From contig OY821742.1 in assembly GCA_963682055.1 (NCBI GenBank), positions 29,669,060 to 29,733,059 of the forward strand: a stretch of 64,000 nt of DNA. Direction: 5' to 3'. Source of the DNA: Primula veris (taxonomy: Eukaryota > Streptophyta > Magnoliopsida > Ericales > Primulaceae). Shown piece after piece: positions 1-10,797 of the stretch. Under the pieces are notes generated by a model that saw nothing but the letters and a program-made list of their open reading frames with translations, did no database searches and was not told the DNA's origin. The first letter of the stretch is position 1. Every line of letters starts with the position of its first letter. The position numbers and the translations under genes were made by a program.

Positions 1-953
1 ATAAATCAATGGCATCCCACCATTGTTTTCTTTATAAAGCTCACTGTGTATTCTCTCAAGAATGAGTTCTTTATAATTTAGAACACACAAACTTTTACAA
101 GCTAAGTTATCAACTATATAAGCAAGTAAAAACAATCTTCTATCTTTTATGTCTTTTGTGATTGCTTTTGACTTTATTGATTGGCTTCAATATTTCCAAG
201 CATTACGTGATTCTTCAGCGTGGATTGACTCCAATCATCATTGGTTGATACCTGTTTAATAACAAGCTTGATAGTAGGAGTTAGTCTTTTTCTATAACGA
301 GGAAACATATAAAAAGACAATATCTTTTAAAGATGATATCTTTAAATATACATATGAAACATTAACTCCATATTTCATTCAATCTTAAACATATCATACT
401 GAATTGATAAGGAACAAAGATAGAAACATGTGATAAAGATTTGCATAAGAATAGAGATATAGATTTATCTATGTAAAGGAAACATAACTAATCTCTTTAT
501 ATCTTTTAGGAAATCTTTTCTTACCACTTTGATATTCTCAATAAACGCATACTAAACCTTTAGGATCATATGAGAATATATCCTGCATACTTTAAAACAA
601 ATAATTAATTATGCAGATTTACAGAACAAGACAGAGTCCTGCAGAACAGCAGGTTGGAACTGTGGTTGCAACTGAGGTTGCAACATTACTTGAAACCTCC
701 AACGTTGTCTTAAGCAGGTTGTAACTGAGGTTGCAACATTGCTTGAAACCTAACACTATTGTCTTAGTAGTTTGTAACTGAGGTTGCAACATTGCTTGAA
801 ACCTAACACTACTGTCTTAGTAGGTTGTAACTGAGGTTGCAACATTGCTTGAAACTTATCAACACTGTCTTAGTACTTAACAAACAGTTATGATTATTTA
901 GTGAAAACCAATAGACAACAATTAATATTTAGACCAGAAATCTGGTCCTAACA
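1..953 (-). repeat. 3' LTR of the Sirevirus (partial)
   Basis: This stretch repeats 8973-9924 with about ten substitutions and one 1-bp indel. On the minus strand it starts TGTTAGGACC, the expected TG terminus. Its other end lies about 300 bp outside the window. Positions 650-880 hold four tandem copies of a unit of about 58 bp carrying GTTGCAAC palindromes. Confidence 0.95.
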
Positions 954-965
954 ATCTCCCCCTTT
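954..965 (-). other. Polypurine tract next to the 3' LTR
   Basis: On the minus strand AAAGGGGGAGAT directly abuts the LTR terminus TGTTAGG. This is the canonical position and composition of the plus-strand primer of a Copia element. Confidence 0.9.
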
Positions 966-1330
966 GTCATTGGTTTTGACAAATCAACTAAGTTTATAAA
1001 ACACCCAACCACCTGCAAATTCAATTTCAGCACAGTCTTATATTGTATATCTTATATCAATACTTTTGAGACATCTGTTTAAGCTCCTCCTACAAGTTAG
1101 AATTGCAAGCATCAAATAAGCACAAAATATATCCATTCACGGAGTTTCAGAACAGATTCAATTCTAAAGACAGGCATACTTCAAAATGAAAATTGCAGAA
1201 ATTTTAAGGCCAAACATGGCACAACATAGTCTTAATACAGCAATTGTAATTGAAATTAAAAACAGCAACATAAAGTCTTGAAATTGAAGTAGAAGCTTAA
1301 AACTGAAAACATTAAACTGAACCATAAACT

Positions 1331-1346
1331 TTATCTCCCCCTATTT
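1331..1346 (-). other. Second, upstream polypurine-tract copy
   Basis: On the minus strand AAATAGGGGGAGATAA lies about 380 bp before the PPT and just after the stop of the extra ORF. It shares the core AGGGGGAGAT and the preceding GACAAA with the terminal PPT. Repeated PPT-like motifs are a reported Sirevirus feature. Confidence 0.7.
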
Positions 1347-1363
1347 GTCGTAAGCCAGACAAA

Positions 1364-2644
1364 CTAGTCATGAGGTATGTCTGACTGAGGTGGTCTTTCC
1401 CTAAGAGGTGTGTCTCTGACTACTTCTTCATCTTCTTCCTCACTGCTTATTGAGAAGCCATCATCACTGTGAGTAGCATCACTATCCCCATCATCCTCAC
1501 TCTCTATGAGATTCACCAGGAGCTTCTTGATTTGATAATCATCAGCATCCAGTTCAGCTCTTCTTTCTTCATTATAAGCCAACTTTTGTTGTAAATACCA
1601 CTTGACACCTTTCTTCTTCTCTGAAGGAGCACTAGATGTCTCTTTTTCTTTCCCTTTTTCACCAGAGATGTCATTGACATGCCCTTCGTTTAGCAGTTTT
1701 GCAGAAATATACGGGGCAGAGGGACAATCTTTGATTGGTTCAGTGGAGATTCTAATAGGATGAGGACCAGACATAGATGAGACTTGGGTTAGAAGCACAC
1801 CAGTGATTAGACAAGGAAAGGGAAGCAGAATGGAGGGAGAATTTGTATCACTGAAATCTCTCATAAGATTGAAAACATGATGACCAAAGTTAATTGGCAA
1901 AGAAGACATGATTTTATAGAGAAAGATGGCCATTTCTTTGTTTACTTTGGAGGGTTGTTTGGTAGGAGTCCAGTTAAACCTAGCAATTTTGTGTAGCACA
2001 ACAGCACACAATGTGAGAGAGGATGTTTTGATGGAAGTGCCATCAAATTTGTTGTTCTTTCCAGTGAGAACCAGGGCAATGACTTTCATGTCATAATCAA
2101 CATTATCCACAGAAGGATTGGGTGCATTCAGGAATTCATTGATTAACTTAGGGGTAAAATCTAAAGTTACACCCCTCAAAAATATTCTGCCATAGGCAGG
2201 ATCACCCTCAGCAAAGACATTGCTACTTAAATTAGCATAAAATTCTTTAACCACACCAGGATAATAAGAGTTAGGATAGCAAATAGTTCTATCTAAGCCA
2301 ACAGCAGATAGCAATTTTTCAACATGCACCTGTATATGTGGATAACTGACCAAATTAAGCTTCCTTTCACAGTGAATTTCCCTGCTAGCAAAGGCCCTAA
2401 ACCTCCTATACATTTTCCTACTCCAGAACCTAGGATCAAGCTCATTAAACCTAGGAGTATAAGTAAAACCAACAGAAACATGATCATCCGCTAGATTTCT
2501 CCTACCACGCTTTTTAGTCCTATGTTTCTTAGAAGAAGATGACTCACTTACCTTTGCTTTAGAGCTAGGAATTGTTTGGGATTTATACAAGAAATCCCTA
2601 AGAGTACAATCATCATCAATGTTGAGGTTTGGGTTTGTAGACAT
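1364..2644 (-). CDS. Extra ORF of the Sirevirus, plant-transposon-protein-like
   Basis: An intact 426-codon ORF lies in the sense direction of the element, between pol and the 3' LTR, where Sireviruses and some other Copia elements carry an envelope-like ORF. The N-terminus is basic and serine-rich, with a KKHRTKKRGRRN stretch near residues 39-50 that could be a nuclear signal. Residues of about 70-290 resemble the 'putative plant transposon protein' family (PF20167-like): a DPRFW start, an FLRGVTLDFTP motif, and a LYKIMSSLPINFG segment followed by LLPFPCLITGVLL. The C-terminus (about 335-426) is highly charged and acidic. I see no signal peptide and no convincing transmembrane helix, so a membrane envelope role is not supported. 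The function is unknown. The intact frame beside a damaged pol suggests recent constraint or youth. Confidence 0.75.
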   Translation of the reverse strand: MSTNPNLNIDDDCTLRDFLYKSQTIPSSKAKVSESSSSKKHRTKKRGRRNLADDHVSVGFTYTPRFNELDPRFWSRKMYRRFRAFASREIHCERKLNLVSYPHIQVHVEKLLSAVGLDRTICYPNSYYPGVVKEFYANLSSNVFAEGDPAYGRIFLRGVTLDFTPKLINEFLNAPNPSVDNVDYDMKVIALVLTGKNNKFDGTSIKTSSLTLCAVVLHKIARFNWTPTKQPSKVNKEMAIFLYKIMSSLPINFGHHVFNLMRDFSDTNSPSILLPFPCLITGVLLTQVSSMSGPHPIRISTEPIKDCPSAPYISAKLLNEGHVNDISGEKGKEKETSSAPSEKKKGVKWYLQQKLAYNEERRAELDADDYQIKKLLVNLIESEDDGDSDATHSDDGFSISSEEEDEEVVRDTPLRERPPQSDIPHD

Positions 2645-3638
2645 GGTTTCAACTAGTGTTGCAACTTGGACTTAGAACTTCGCAGTGGGTTTTACAGAGA
2701 ACTTAGGGTTTTTTTTTCTTAATAGAAGGAGAGAGAGAGTAATTGTGATATTTGTGATTGATTTGGGATATTAAAAGAGTTTAGTATAAATAGCAATTAA
2801 GCCCAAATCTTTTTGTAATAGGAAAAAGATACACTCAAATCAAATATGAAACAGATTTTGCTAAAAATATGGAAAGTTCTTATCAACAGAAATTTGAAAA
2901 AAAAATAATCACACTGAAATTACGAAGGAAACAGTTTTCAACAAGATAAATCCAGCAAATAATAAAGATAAACATTCCTTGTAAACAGATTTATCCACAA
3001 TTTGAATATTTAGAAGTTGAAGTTCTTAAGGAAATTTGACTTGTTTCAAAAAAATAAATAGCAGTTATATAAAATATAGGACGTTAGAAAGCAAGAATCT
3101 AGCCATTTACTCAAGAAGATACATTTATCATTGAATAACTTTAATATAAATTAGATTTTAAGAGCTTAAGTTGAGCAAATTCATTTTCATCTCTACACAA
3201 AAACTAGTTTGATGATCTCAGCAAGAAAAAAGTATAAGTGATGTCAAAAATAACAAGACTTTGTCTTGGATTTTTCATTTTAGTAGATCACTGTAATGTG
3301 AATCATAGAAGATATAACAACCTTTGGACTATCACTGAATTTTTAAGTATTATGCGAATGAGGTTTCAACTGATGTTGCAACTGAGCTTGCAACCAGTAT
3401 TGTGAGCATGTGGTTTCAACTGGGATTGCAACTGAACTTGCAACCATTATTTAAAAAGTGCACTTTGTGCTTGCAACTCTATTACCAGAGAGGTTTTAAG
3501 ACAAGTTACCTCACATCTATTTTTGAGACACCAAAAAGCGGCTTTTTCAAGATAAAAACTTCAAAGCTCAACCAAGACTTACCTCTAGAACTAAAAAGTA
3601 TTAAAGGTACTCAAAATAGACATAAATAGCAAGAGTAT
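2645..3638 (-). other. Sirevirus spacer between pol and the extra ORF
   Basis: About 1 kb of AT-rich sequence without a credible ORF. It contains GTTGCAAC-type motifs near 2652, 3370-3400 and 3415-3445, matching those in the LTRs. A 75-codon plus-strand ORF at 3402-3629 is considered chance. Confidence 0.6.
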
Positions 3639-6600
3639 TCATTTAGATTCATAGTGACATACCCCTATATCACTTCTTAAAGATTCAAATTTATTAGTAT
3701 CAAGGGGCTTTGTGAAAATATCTGCTAATTGTCTTTCAGTTGAAACATGTTCTAAAATTAAGCTTTTTCCTTCAACTAGTTCTCTGATAAAATGATGCCT
3801 TAGATCAATATGTTTAGTTCTGGAATGTTGAACTGGATTCTTTGCTAAATCTATAGCACTTTTGTTATCACAAAACAAAGTTAATATTTCATGCTTAACA
3901 TTAATCATTTAGCATCTGTTTCATCCAAATAAGTTTGAGTACATCCACTTCCAGCTGCAATATATTCTGCCTCAGCAGTAGATAAAGAAATGCAATTTTG
4001 CTTTTTACTAAACCATGAAACAAGGTTGTTTCCAAAATAAAAACAACCACCAGAAGTACTCTTTCTATCATCTATGTTTCCTGCACAATCTGCATCACAG
4101 TAGCCAACAAGGAAATGGTTTGTGTCTTTAGAATACCATAATCCTAGGTGAATTGTGCCTTTCACATACCTTAAAATCCTTTTGACAGCTAGAAGGTGAG
4201 GTTCTAAAGGGTTTGCCTGATACCTGGCACATACTCATACACTCAAGCACAGATCTGGTCTACTAGCAGTTAAATAAAGCAGACTTCCAACCATGGATCT
4301 ATAAAGACTAGGACAGACACTTTTACCTTTATTATTTTTGGACAGTTTAAGGGTGGTACTCATAGGGGTTCTCTTCTCTTTACTTTCACTTAGACCAAAC
4401 TTCTTAACCATATTATCTGCATACTTTCTCTGACATAAAAATATGTCTTTTTCATTCTGTTTAACTTGCAATCCTAGAAAGTAAGTTAATTCACCACCAC
4501 CACTCATTTCAAATTCATTCTTCATATCAGAAATGAATTCATCTATCCTTTTATTAGAAGTGGAGCCAAATACAATGTCATCAACATAGATTTGAGCAAT
4601 GATTATATCCTTTGTAGTTTTCTTAGTAAACAGAGTTTTATCAACTCCCCCTCTGTTAAAACCTTTTTCAATCAAGAACTTGGTTAATCTATCATACAAA
4701 GCTCTAGGAGTTTGCTTTAGACCATACAAGGCCTTTTTCAGTAAGTAAACATGTTCACGAAATTTAGGATCTTCAAATCCCTTAGGTTGACAAACATAAA
4801 CCTCTTTATTAATCACACCATTCAGAAAAGCACTCTTAATGTCAAGTTGAAACAATTTAAAATCATACAGACATGCAAGAGAGAGTAGCATTCTAATGGA
4901 TTCAATTCTAGCTACAGGTGCAAAGGTTTCATCAAAGTCAATTCCCTCAATTTGTGTATAACCCTGAGCTACCAACTTGGCTTTATTCCTGATAATCACT
5001 CCATCTTCATTACTTTTATTTCTAAAGATCCATTTAGTCCCTATCACATTTTTATTAGACGGTCTGGGTACTAAAGTCCATACATCATTTCTCTCAAATT
5101 GAGACAATTCATCTTGCATAGCTAAAATCCATTCACTATATTCTAAAGCTTCTTTTATATTCTTAGGTTCTAACTGAGAAATATAACAAGCAAAGTGAAC
5201 AACATTATTTCTTTTACCTCTGCTTTTCATACCTGAAGCTACTTCTCCTATGACATTGTCAAGAGAATGATTTTTCTGAGTCCTTACATAGCGAGGCTTG
5301 CTAGTTGACTGAACATGAGAACTTTCTTCTTCTTCTTCAGACTCAGCAGTATTCTGGGTTTCAACCTCGGTTTCAACCTCAGTTGCAACTGGACTTCCAA
5401 CCACTGTTGGACTGCTTGTTTGCTGACTTTCTTCATTTTCATTTCTTGTCATTTCTGACCCTTCATCATCACCTGTAGTCTCATCCACATCTTTTAAGTC
5501 ATCAAATATAACATTATAAGACTCCATAACACAGTTTGTTCTTAGATTAAAAACTCTAAAGGCTCTACTATTCTGAGCATAACCAAGAAAGATCCCTTTA
5601 TCACTCTTAGAATCAAATTTACCAAGATGTTCTATATCTCTAAGTATGTAACAAACACACCCAAAAACTTGAAAATACTTAACATTGGGTTTTCTACCTT
5701 TCCATATTTCATAAGCAGTCATAGAAGTGCCTTTAGTAATGTAAACTCTATTAACTATATGACAGGCAGTATTAACAGCTTCAGCCCAAAATCTGTTGGC
5801 AAGTTTCTTAGAATTGAGCATGACTCTAGCCATTTCCTGAATGGTTCTATTCTTTCTTTCAACTATGCCATTTTGCTGTGGAGTCTTTGGTGCAGAGAAC
5901 TCATGACTAATACCTAAGGAGTTGCAAAACTCTCTAAACTTGCTGTTTTCAAATTCTGTTCCATGATCACTTCTGACCCTAACAATATTACCACTGGTGG
6001 AACCTTTTTCAAGTTGCAGTTTTAAGCACAGAGTTTTGAAAAGATCAAAAGTTTCAGACTTATCTTTTAAAAATACTACCCAAGAGTATCTAGAGGAATC
6101 ATCTACAACAACCAAAATGTACTTCTTGCCACCTATACTGGCAGTTTGCATAGGACCCATTAAGTCAATATGAAGAAGTTCTAGGACTCTCTTGTAGATT
6201 TGACTTGTACTTTTGTGAATACTCTTTGTTTGTTTGCCAACAGCACAATCACCACAGACACTTTGAGTTTTAGCACTAAGTTTAGGAATACTTCTTATCA
6301 ATTCTTCTTTAACCAGCTTATCTAAGGTTTTGTAATTCACATGACCCAGCCTTTTATGCCAAATATCAACATTATTAGTAATAGCTTGATTACACCTATT
6401 TTGAGGCAATTCTTTTTCAGCTTTTTCAAAAACATAGCAGCTGTTTGTTGATCTAACTCCAGTCATGACCAAATCATTGTTAAGATCAGTAATTAGACAG
6501 CTATCTTTGTTAAATTTAACAATCATTTTGTTGTCACATAGTTGACTAATACTAATAAGATTAGCTTTTACACCATCTACAAGAAAAACATCATCAATAT

Positions 6601-6777
6601 TAGGCATTCCAGGTTTGTTTAAGGTATCTTTACCAACAATTTTACCTGTATCTCTACCTCCAAACACAACAGTGTTTCCTGTAAGATTAATGACATTTTT
6701 TAGGAAACCTGCACTACCTGTCATGTGCTTAGAGCAACCACTGTCAAAATACCAATCATTAGAAGTAACAACATTTA
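3639..6777 (-). pseudogene. Copia pol: protease-integrase-RT-RNase H, lightly broken
   Basis: The frame opens before the protease motif WYFDSGCSKHM (about 6758-6722), in a different frame from the end of gag. Next come the integrase HHCC region (HKRLGHVNYKTLDK, CGDCAVGK), the DDE core (HIDLMGP, RSDHGTEF, QQNGIVERKNR) and RT with KWIFRNK, FQLDIKSAFLNG and the catalytic YVDDIVFGS. RNase H follows, with CDADCAGNIDDRKSTSGG and the end of FTKPLD. Damage: a TGA at 4232-4234 inside the conserved SVCVCARYQ region, in the same frame as what follows, and two nearby frameshifts around 3905-3935 in RNase H. Catalytic residues of all four enzymes remain. The product would make cDNA and integrate it, but not from this copy without suppression. 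Confidence 0.9.
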
Positions 6778-8606
6778 AAGAGGTAGATTACAACTTTGTT
6801 ATTAGCAATTAAGGCAGATTTTTCCTTAACTTTCCAGACCCAGTTCAATTTTTTATTGACAGAAGTCAACCAGTTTTTCTGAGAAATATACTTTTTGTTC
6901 CTTTTTAAATAACACTGGATTTCTAAATGACCAGATCTTTTACAAAAGTTACACAGTTTAGTTCCAAAAGTAGATTTAACCTCAAGATTATTCAGTTTTT
7001 TCTTGGTTGCACCTGTGGTTGCAACTGTACTTCTAACATCTCTGGTTACAACTGTACTTCTAATATCTCTGGTTGCAACTGTACTTCTAACCTTATTGTT
7101 AATAACATGAGTTTCAGCTTTAACAAGAGCTTTAACAAAGGTGGTTTTTCCAGTGTTTTCATAGCCATAATAACCTAAGCCACTGTTATCTTTAGAGGCT
7201 CTAGAATAGGACACCATGTTATCTAATTTTTCTGAGGCAGAAACATTCAGTAGTTTTATTTGCGTTTTAGTTTCAGTAAGTTCAACTAGCTGTTTGTTGA
7301 GTTGCTCAGTAAGACTTTTAACTTCACTCTTTAGATTAACATTAAGTTTGCTCAAGATCAAGGATTGCTTATTCATGCATTGATACTTTTCATAAAGGAC
7401 AAGATATTGCTGAGTAATGTTTTCATCAGAGGGTTCTTCCTCATCACTGCTATAGGTTTTAAGAGCAGTTGTAACTATGGTTGAAACAGACTCACAGTCA
7501 CTTTCATAAGTAAGTTGTATTTCAGTGGTTATTCCCATAAAATTAACAAAATTAGAATCATCCTCTTCATCACTGTTGTTCTCAGAATCACTATCACTGT
7601 GAGTGGTTATATAAGCATTTTTGTTCCTTTTTAAAGTATTTGCACACTCAGACTGAATGTGACCAAAACCTCTACATTCTCTGCATTGAATTTCTCTAGG
7701 CTTGTAATCTTTGTTATCCTTCTCTTTAGGATTCCACTTTCCTGTAGAATTATTATTAAACCTAGATTCTGACTTAACCTGATTATCCCTTTTCTGAAAA
7801 TTTTTAGAAGTTCCAGTATCATCCTGTTTTTTCTTATAAAACTTTTTGTAAACCTTTTTAGCAAAGAAGGCTAAATGTTCTTCATCACTCATTTTTTCAC
7901 AGACATTAGGTTCAGATTTCTTATCCTGAAATGCTATTCCCTTTTCTGGTCTCTTATGTTTGAAGAATTTTAGCTCATGAGTGCTTAGATTTACTATAAG
8001 TTCTTCAAGTTTAAGATTATCTAAGTCTGTTGACTCTTCAATAGCAGTAACCTTAATTTCAAACCTTTCTGGAAGTGACCTTAGAGTTTTCTTAACAAGT
8101 TTAGCATCACTGTATTTTTCACCTAAGGTTCCAGCTTGATGGGCAATATGACAAATTCTGCCATTAAATTGTTCAATGGTTTCATCTTCCTCCATTCTTA
8201 AATTTTCAAATTGAGTAGTTAACTGTTGGAGTTTAAAGGCTTTTACTTTAACAGTTCCTTTAAAGGTTACTTGCAAAATATCCCATGCCTCTTTGGCAGT
8301 TTCACAATGAGAAATATACATGAACACACTGAGAGTGACACCAGCAAAGATCAGGTTTATTGCTGTTGAATTTGCACTTGATTTTCTATCCTCATCAGCA
8401 GACCATCTGTCTTCAGGCACATAAACTAGATCACCTTCACCATCAGTAATAGTTGGAGCTTCCCAACCATACAGTACTGTTTTCCAAGCATGTTCATTTT
8501 GCTGTTTAATGAAGGATCTCATTCTAATTTTCCAAACTCCATAGTTGATTCCTCCTTCAAGCAATGGTGGTTTGTTGAATGCGTTTCCTTCCCTCATTAA
8601 GTCCAT
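6759..8606 (-). CDS. gag: Sirevirus Gag polyprotein
   Basis: A 615-codon ORF starting about 45 bp after the primer-binding site. The N-terminus MDLMREGNAFNKPPLLEGG and the following GVWKIRMRSFI are typical of Copia Gag of the UBN2/DUF4219 kind, which packages element RNA into cytoplasmic particles. A first CCHC knuckle, CRECRGFGHIQSEC, lies near residue 306; a second, CNFCKRSGHLEIQC, near residue 550. Between them is an acidic stretch with SDSDSENNSDEEDD and a coiled-coil-like segment near 410-450. Residues of about 505-535 are a threefold 9-residue repeat (RSTVATRDI type) encoded by GTTGCAAC-containing DNA repeats. The end (from about residue 600) runs out of frame relative to protease, so pol needs a frameshift here or this copy carries a mutation. 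Confidence 0.9.
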   Translation of the reverse strand: MDLMREGNAFNKPPLLEGGINYGVWKIRMRSFIKQQNEHAWKTVLYGWEAPTITDGEGDLVYVPEDRWSADEDRKSSANSTAINLIFAGVTLSVFMYISHCETAKEAWDILQVTFKGTVKVKAFKLQQLTTQFENLRMEEDETIEQFNGRICHIAHQAGTLGEKYSDAKLVKKTLRSLPERFEIKVTAIEESTDLDNLKLEELIVNLSTHELKFFKHKRPEKGIAFQDKKSEPNVCEKMSDEEHLAFFAKKVYKKFYKKKQDDTGTSKNFQKRDNQVKSESRFNNNSTGKWNPKEKDNKDYKPREIQCRECRGFGHIQSECANTLKRNKNAYITTHSDSDSENNSDEEDDSNFVNFMGITTEIQLTYESDCESVSTIVTTALKTYSSDEEEPSDENITQQYLVLYEKYQCMNKQSLILSKLNVNLKSEVKSLTEQLNKQLVELTETKTQIKLLNVSASEKLDNMVSYSRASKDNSGLGYYGYENTGKTTFVKALVKAETHVINNKVRSTVATRDIRSTVVTRDVRSTVATTGATKKKLNNLEVKSTFGTKLCNFCKRSGHLEIQCYLKRNKKYISQKNWLTSVNKKLNWVWKVKEKSALIANNKVVIYLFKCCYF

Positions 8607-8651
8607 TTTTACCAGAACACAGGATCCACGCTAAGTAAGATCTAGTGTGAA

Positions 8652-8663
8652 GCTCTGATACCA
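8652..8663 (-). other. Primer-binding site, initiator tRNA-Met
   Basis: On the minus strand TGGTATCAGAGC is complementary to the 3' end of plant initiator tRNA-Met. It lies 2 bp inside the 5' LTR, the standard arrangement. Confidence 0.95.
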
Positions 8664-8665
8664 AT

Positions 8666-9924
8666 TGAAATTCCTATTCGCTGCTCTAGTTGCAGTTTTG
8701 CAGTTAGGTTCCAAGTGATGTTGCAACCACAGTTGGAACCTAAGTAAAAATAATGGACAGAACTGAATAAAGTTAAATGTACTTGAAATAAATCACACGC
8801 ACATTTAACAATGGAATTCACCTAACTAGGCTACGTCTCCGGGGCACTTACCCAGATTATGATATTATAAAAAGCTTACAATATAGGATTCAAGTCTTAA
8901 TGAAAAACTCTCAGACTCACTCTAGGTTTTTCTGCCTATCTCTATATTGCTCCTACTCTATAACTATCACTTATAAATCAATGGCATCCCACCATTGTTT
9001 TCTTTATAAAGCTCACTGTGTATTCTCTCAAGAATGAGTTCTTTATAATTTAGAACACACAAACTTTTACAAGCTAAGTTATCAACTATATAAGCAAGTA
9101 AAAACAATCTTCTATCTTTTATGTCTTTTGTGATTGCTTTTGACTTTATTGATTGGCTTCAATATTTCCAAGCATTACGTGATTCTTCAGCGTGGATTGA
9201 CTCCAATCATCATTGGTTGATACCTGTTTAATAACAAGCTTGATAGTAGGAGTTAGTCTTTTCCTATAACAAGGAAAATATAAAAAGACAATATCTTTTA
9301 AAGATGATATCTTTAAATATACATATGAAACATTAACTCCATATTTCATTCAATCTTAAACATATCATACTGAATTGATAAGGAACAAAGATAGAAACAT
9401 GTGATAAAGATTTGCATAAGAATAGAGATATAGATTTATCTATGTAAAGGAAACATAACTAATCTCTTTATATCTTTTAGGAAATCTTTTCTTACCACTT
9501 TGATATTCTCAATAAACGCATACTAAACCTTTAGGATCATATGAGAATATATCCTGCATACTTTAAAACAAATAATTAATTATGCAGATTTACAGAACAA
9601 GACAGAGTCCTGCAGAACAGCAGGTTGGAACTGTGGTTGCAACTGAGGTTGCAACATTACTTGAAACCTCCAACGCTGTCTTAAGCAGGTTGTAACTGAG
9701 GTTGCAACATTGCTTGAAACCTAACACTATTGTCTTAGTAGGTTGTAACTGAGGTTGCAACATTGCTTGAAACCTAACACTACTGTCTTAGTAGGTTGTA
9801 ACTGAGGTTGCAACATTGCTTGAAACCTATCAACACTGTCGTAGTACTTAACAAACAGTTAGGATTATTTAGTGAAAACCAATAGACAACAATTAATATT
9901 TAGACCAGAAATCTGATCCTAACA
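8666..9924 (-). repeat. 5' LTR of the Sirevirus (complete, 1259 bp)
   Basis: On the minus strand it begins TGTTAGGATC at 9924 and ends ...TTTCA at 8666, giving TG...CA termini. It contains the same tandem block of GTTGCAAC units (about 9625-9840) as the other LTR. The first about 300 bp have no partner in the window because the left LTR is truncated. Confidence 0.93.
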
Positions 9925-10420
9925 GTATCAACTTTTGAAATAACGGTATGAAATATATAAATTAGGGTATGAACTTTTGAAATAAGGGTATGAATTCTTG
10001 GAATAAGGGTATGAAATATACAAATTAGGGTATGAACTTTTAAAATAATGGTATGAACTTTTGGAATAAGGGTATGAAAAATATAAATTAGGGTATCAAC
10101 TTTTGGAATAAGGGTATAAAATATACAAATTAGGGTATCAACTTTTGGAATAAGGGTATGAAATATATAAATTAGGGTATGAACTTTTGAAATAAGGGTA
10201 TGAACTCTTGGAATAATGGTATGAAATATACAGATTAGGGTATGAACTTTTAAAATAATGGTATGAACTTTTGAAATAAATGTATGAAATATACAAATTA
10301 GGGTATGAACTTTTGAAATAAGTGTATGAACTTTTGGAATAATGATATGAAATATACAAATTAGGGTATGAAATTTTGGGTATATTTTTGTTAATTAGAA
10401 ATTTTTGGGTATGCTTTTGT
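9925..10420. repeat. AT-rich minisatellite, GGGTATGAACTTTTG type
   Basis: Degenerate tandem copies of a unit of about 40 bp built from gggtatgaacttttggaataa and gggtatgaaatatacaaatta. The Sirevirus is inserted in it. A similar motif recurs at 24750-24925. The minus-strand ORF at 10138-10359 is only the translation of the repeat. Confidence 0.85.
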
Positions 10421-10559
10421 TAATTTAGTTTCAAAAGTAATATGTTTTGTTAATTTATCATTTAAGTTACTTGTTATAGTACTAATTTATCATGAGTGCA
10501 ATTTATTTATTTTGTAAGAGGGAATTGCTAACAAATGCGTTTTATGTGCATAAATTTTA

Positions 10560-10795
10560 CTCCCTCTGTTCTCATTTAATTGTCTATTACGAAACTAAGT
10601 GTAATTTTAATCGGCTTATAACTTGTATCAAAATTGTTGAAATTATTTTTTTTAAATCTAATCATAAAATTTAACATTTGATCTATATGATCAACTTTTC
10701 AAAATTTTCATTCCGACAATTTAGATATATGTTATTAACCGCTCAAAATTGCATGTAGTTTCATATATAGTAACAATTAACGGGGACGGATGGAG
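10560..10795. mobile_element. Stowaway-like MITE, 236 bp
   Basis: Termini CTCCCTCTGTTC and (reverse complement) CTCCATCCGTCC form the typical Stowaway inverted repeat, flanked by TA on both sides. Inner inverted arms (cgaaactaagtgtaatttt against gcatgtagtttcatatata) support a hairpin element without coding capacity. Confidence 0.8.
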
Positions 10796-10797
10796 TA

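Larger units (their letters stand above)
1..9924 (-). mobile_element. Copia LTR retrotransposon, Sirevirus type, nearly complete
   Basis: The element reads on the minus strand in this order: 5' LTR (8666-9924), primer-binding site, gag, protease-integrase-RT-RNase H, an extra ORF, polypurine tract, 3' LTR (1-953, cut by the window edge). Copia order is shown by integrase lying before reverse transcriptase. Sirevirus affinity is inferred from the large gag with two CCHC knuckles, the initiator-Met primer site, the extra ORF after pol and the repeated polypurine tract. The visible 953 bp of the two LTRs differ at only about ten positions, so the insertion is fairly recent. The base run after the 5' LTR is gtatc; its partner duplication lies outside the window. 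pol carries a nonsense codon and small frameshifts, so this copy is probably not autonomous. Confidence 0.93.

Noticed and set aside
10138..10359. 73-codon minus-strand ORF of YISY/KSS repeats
   Set aside because: It is the translation of the GGGTATGA minisatellite.
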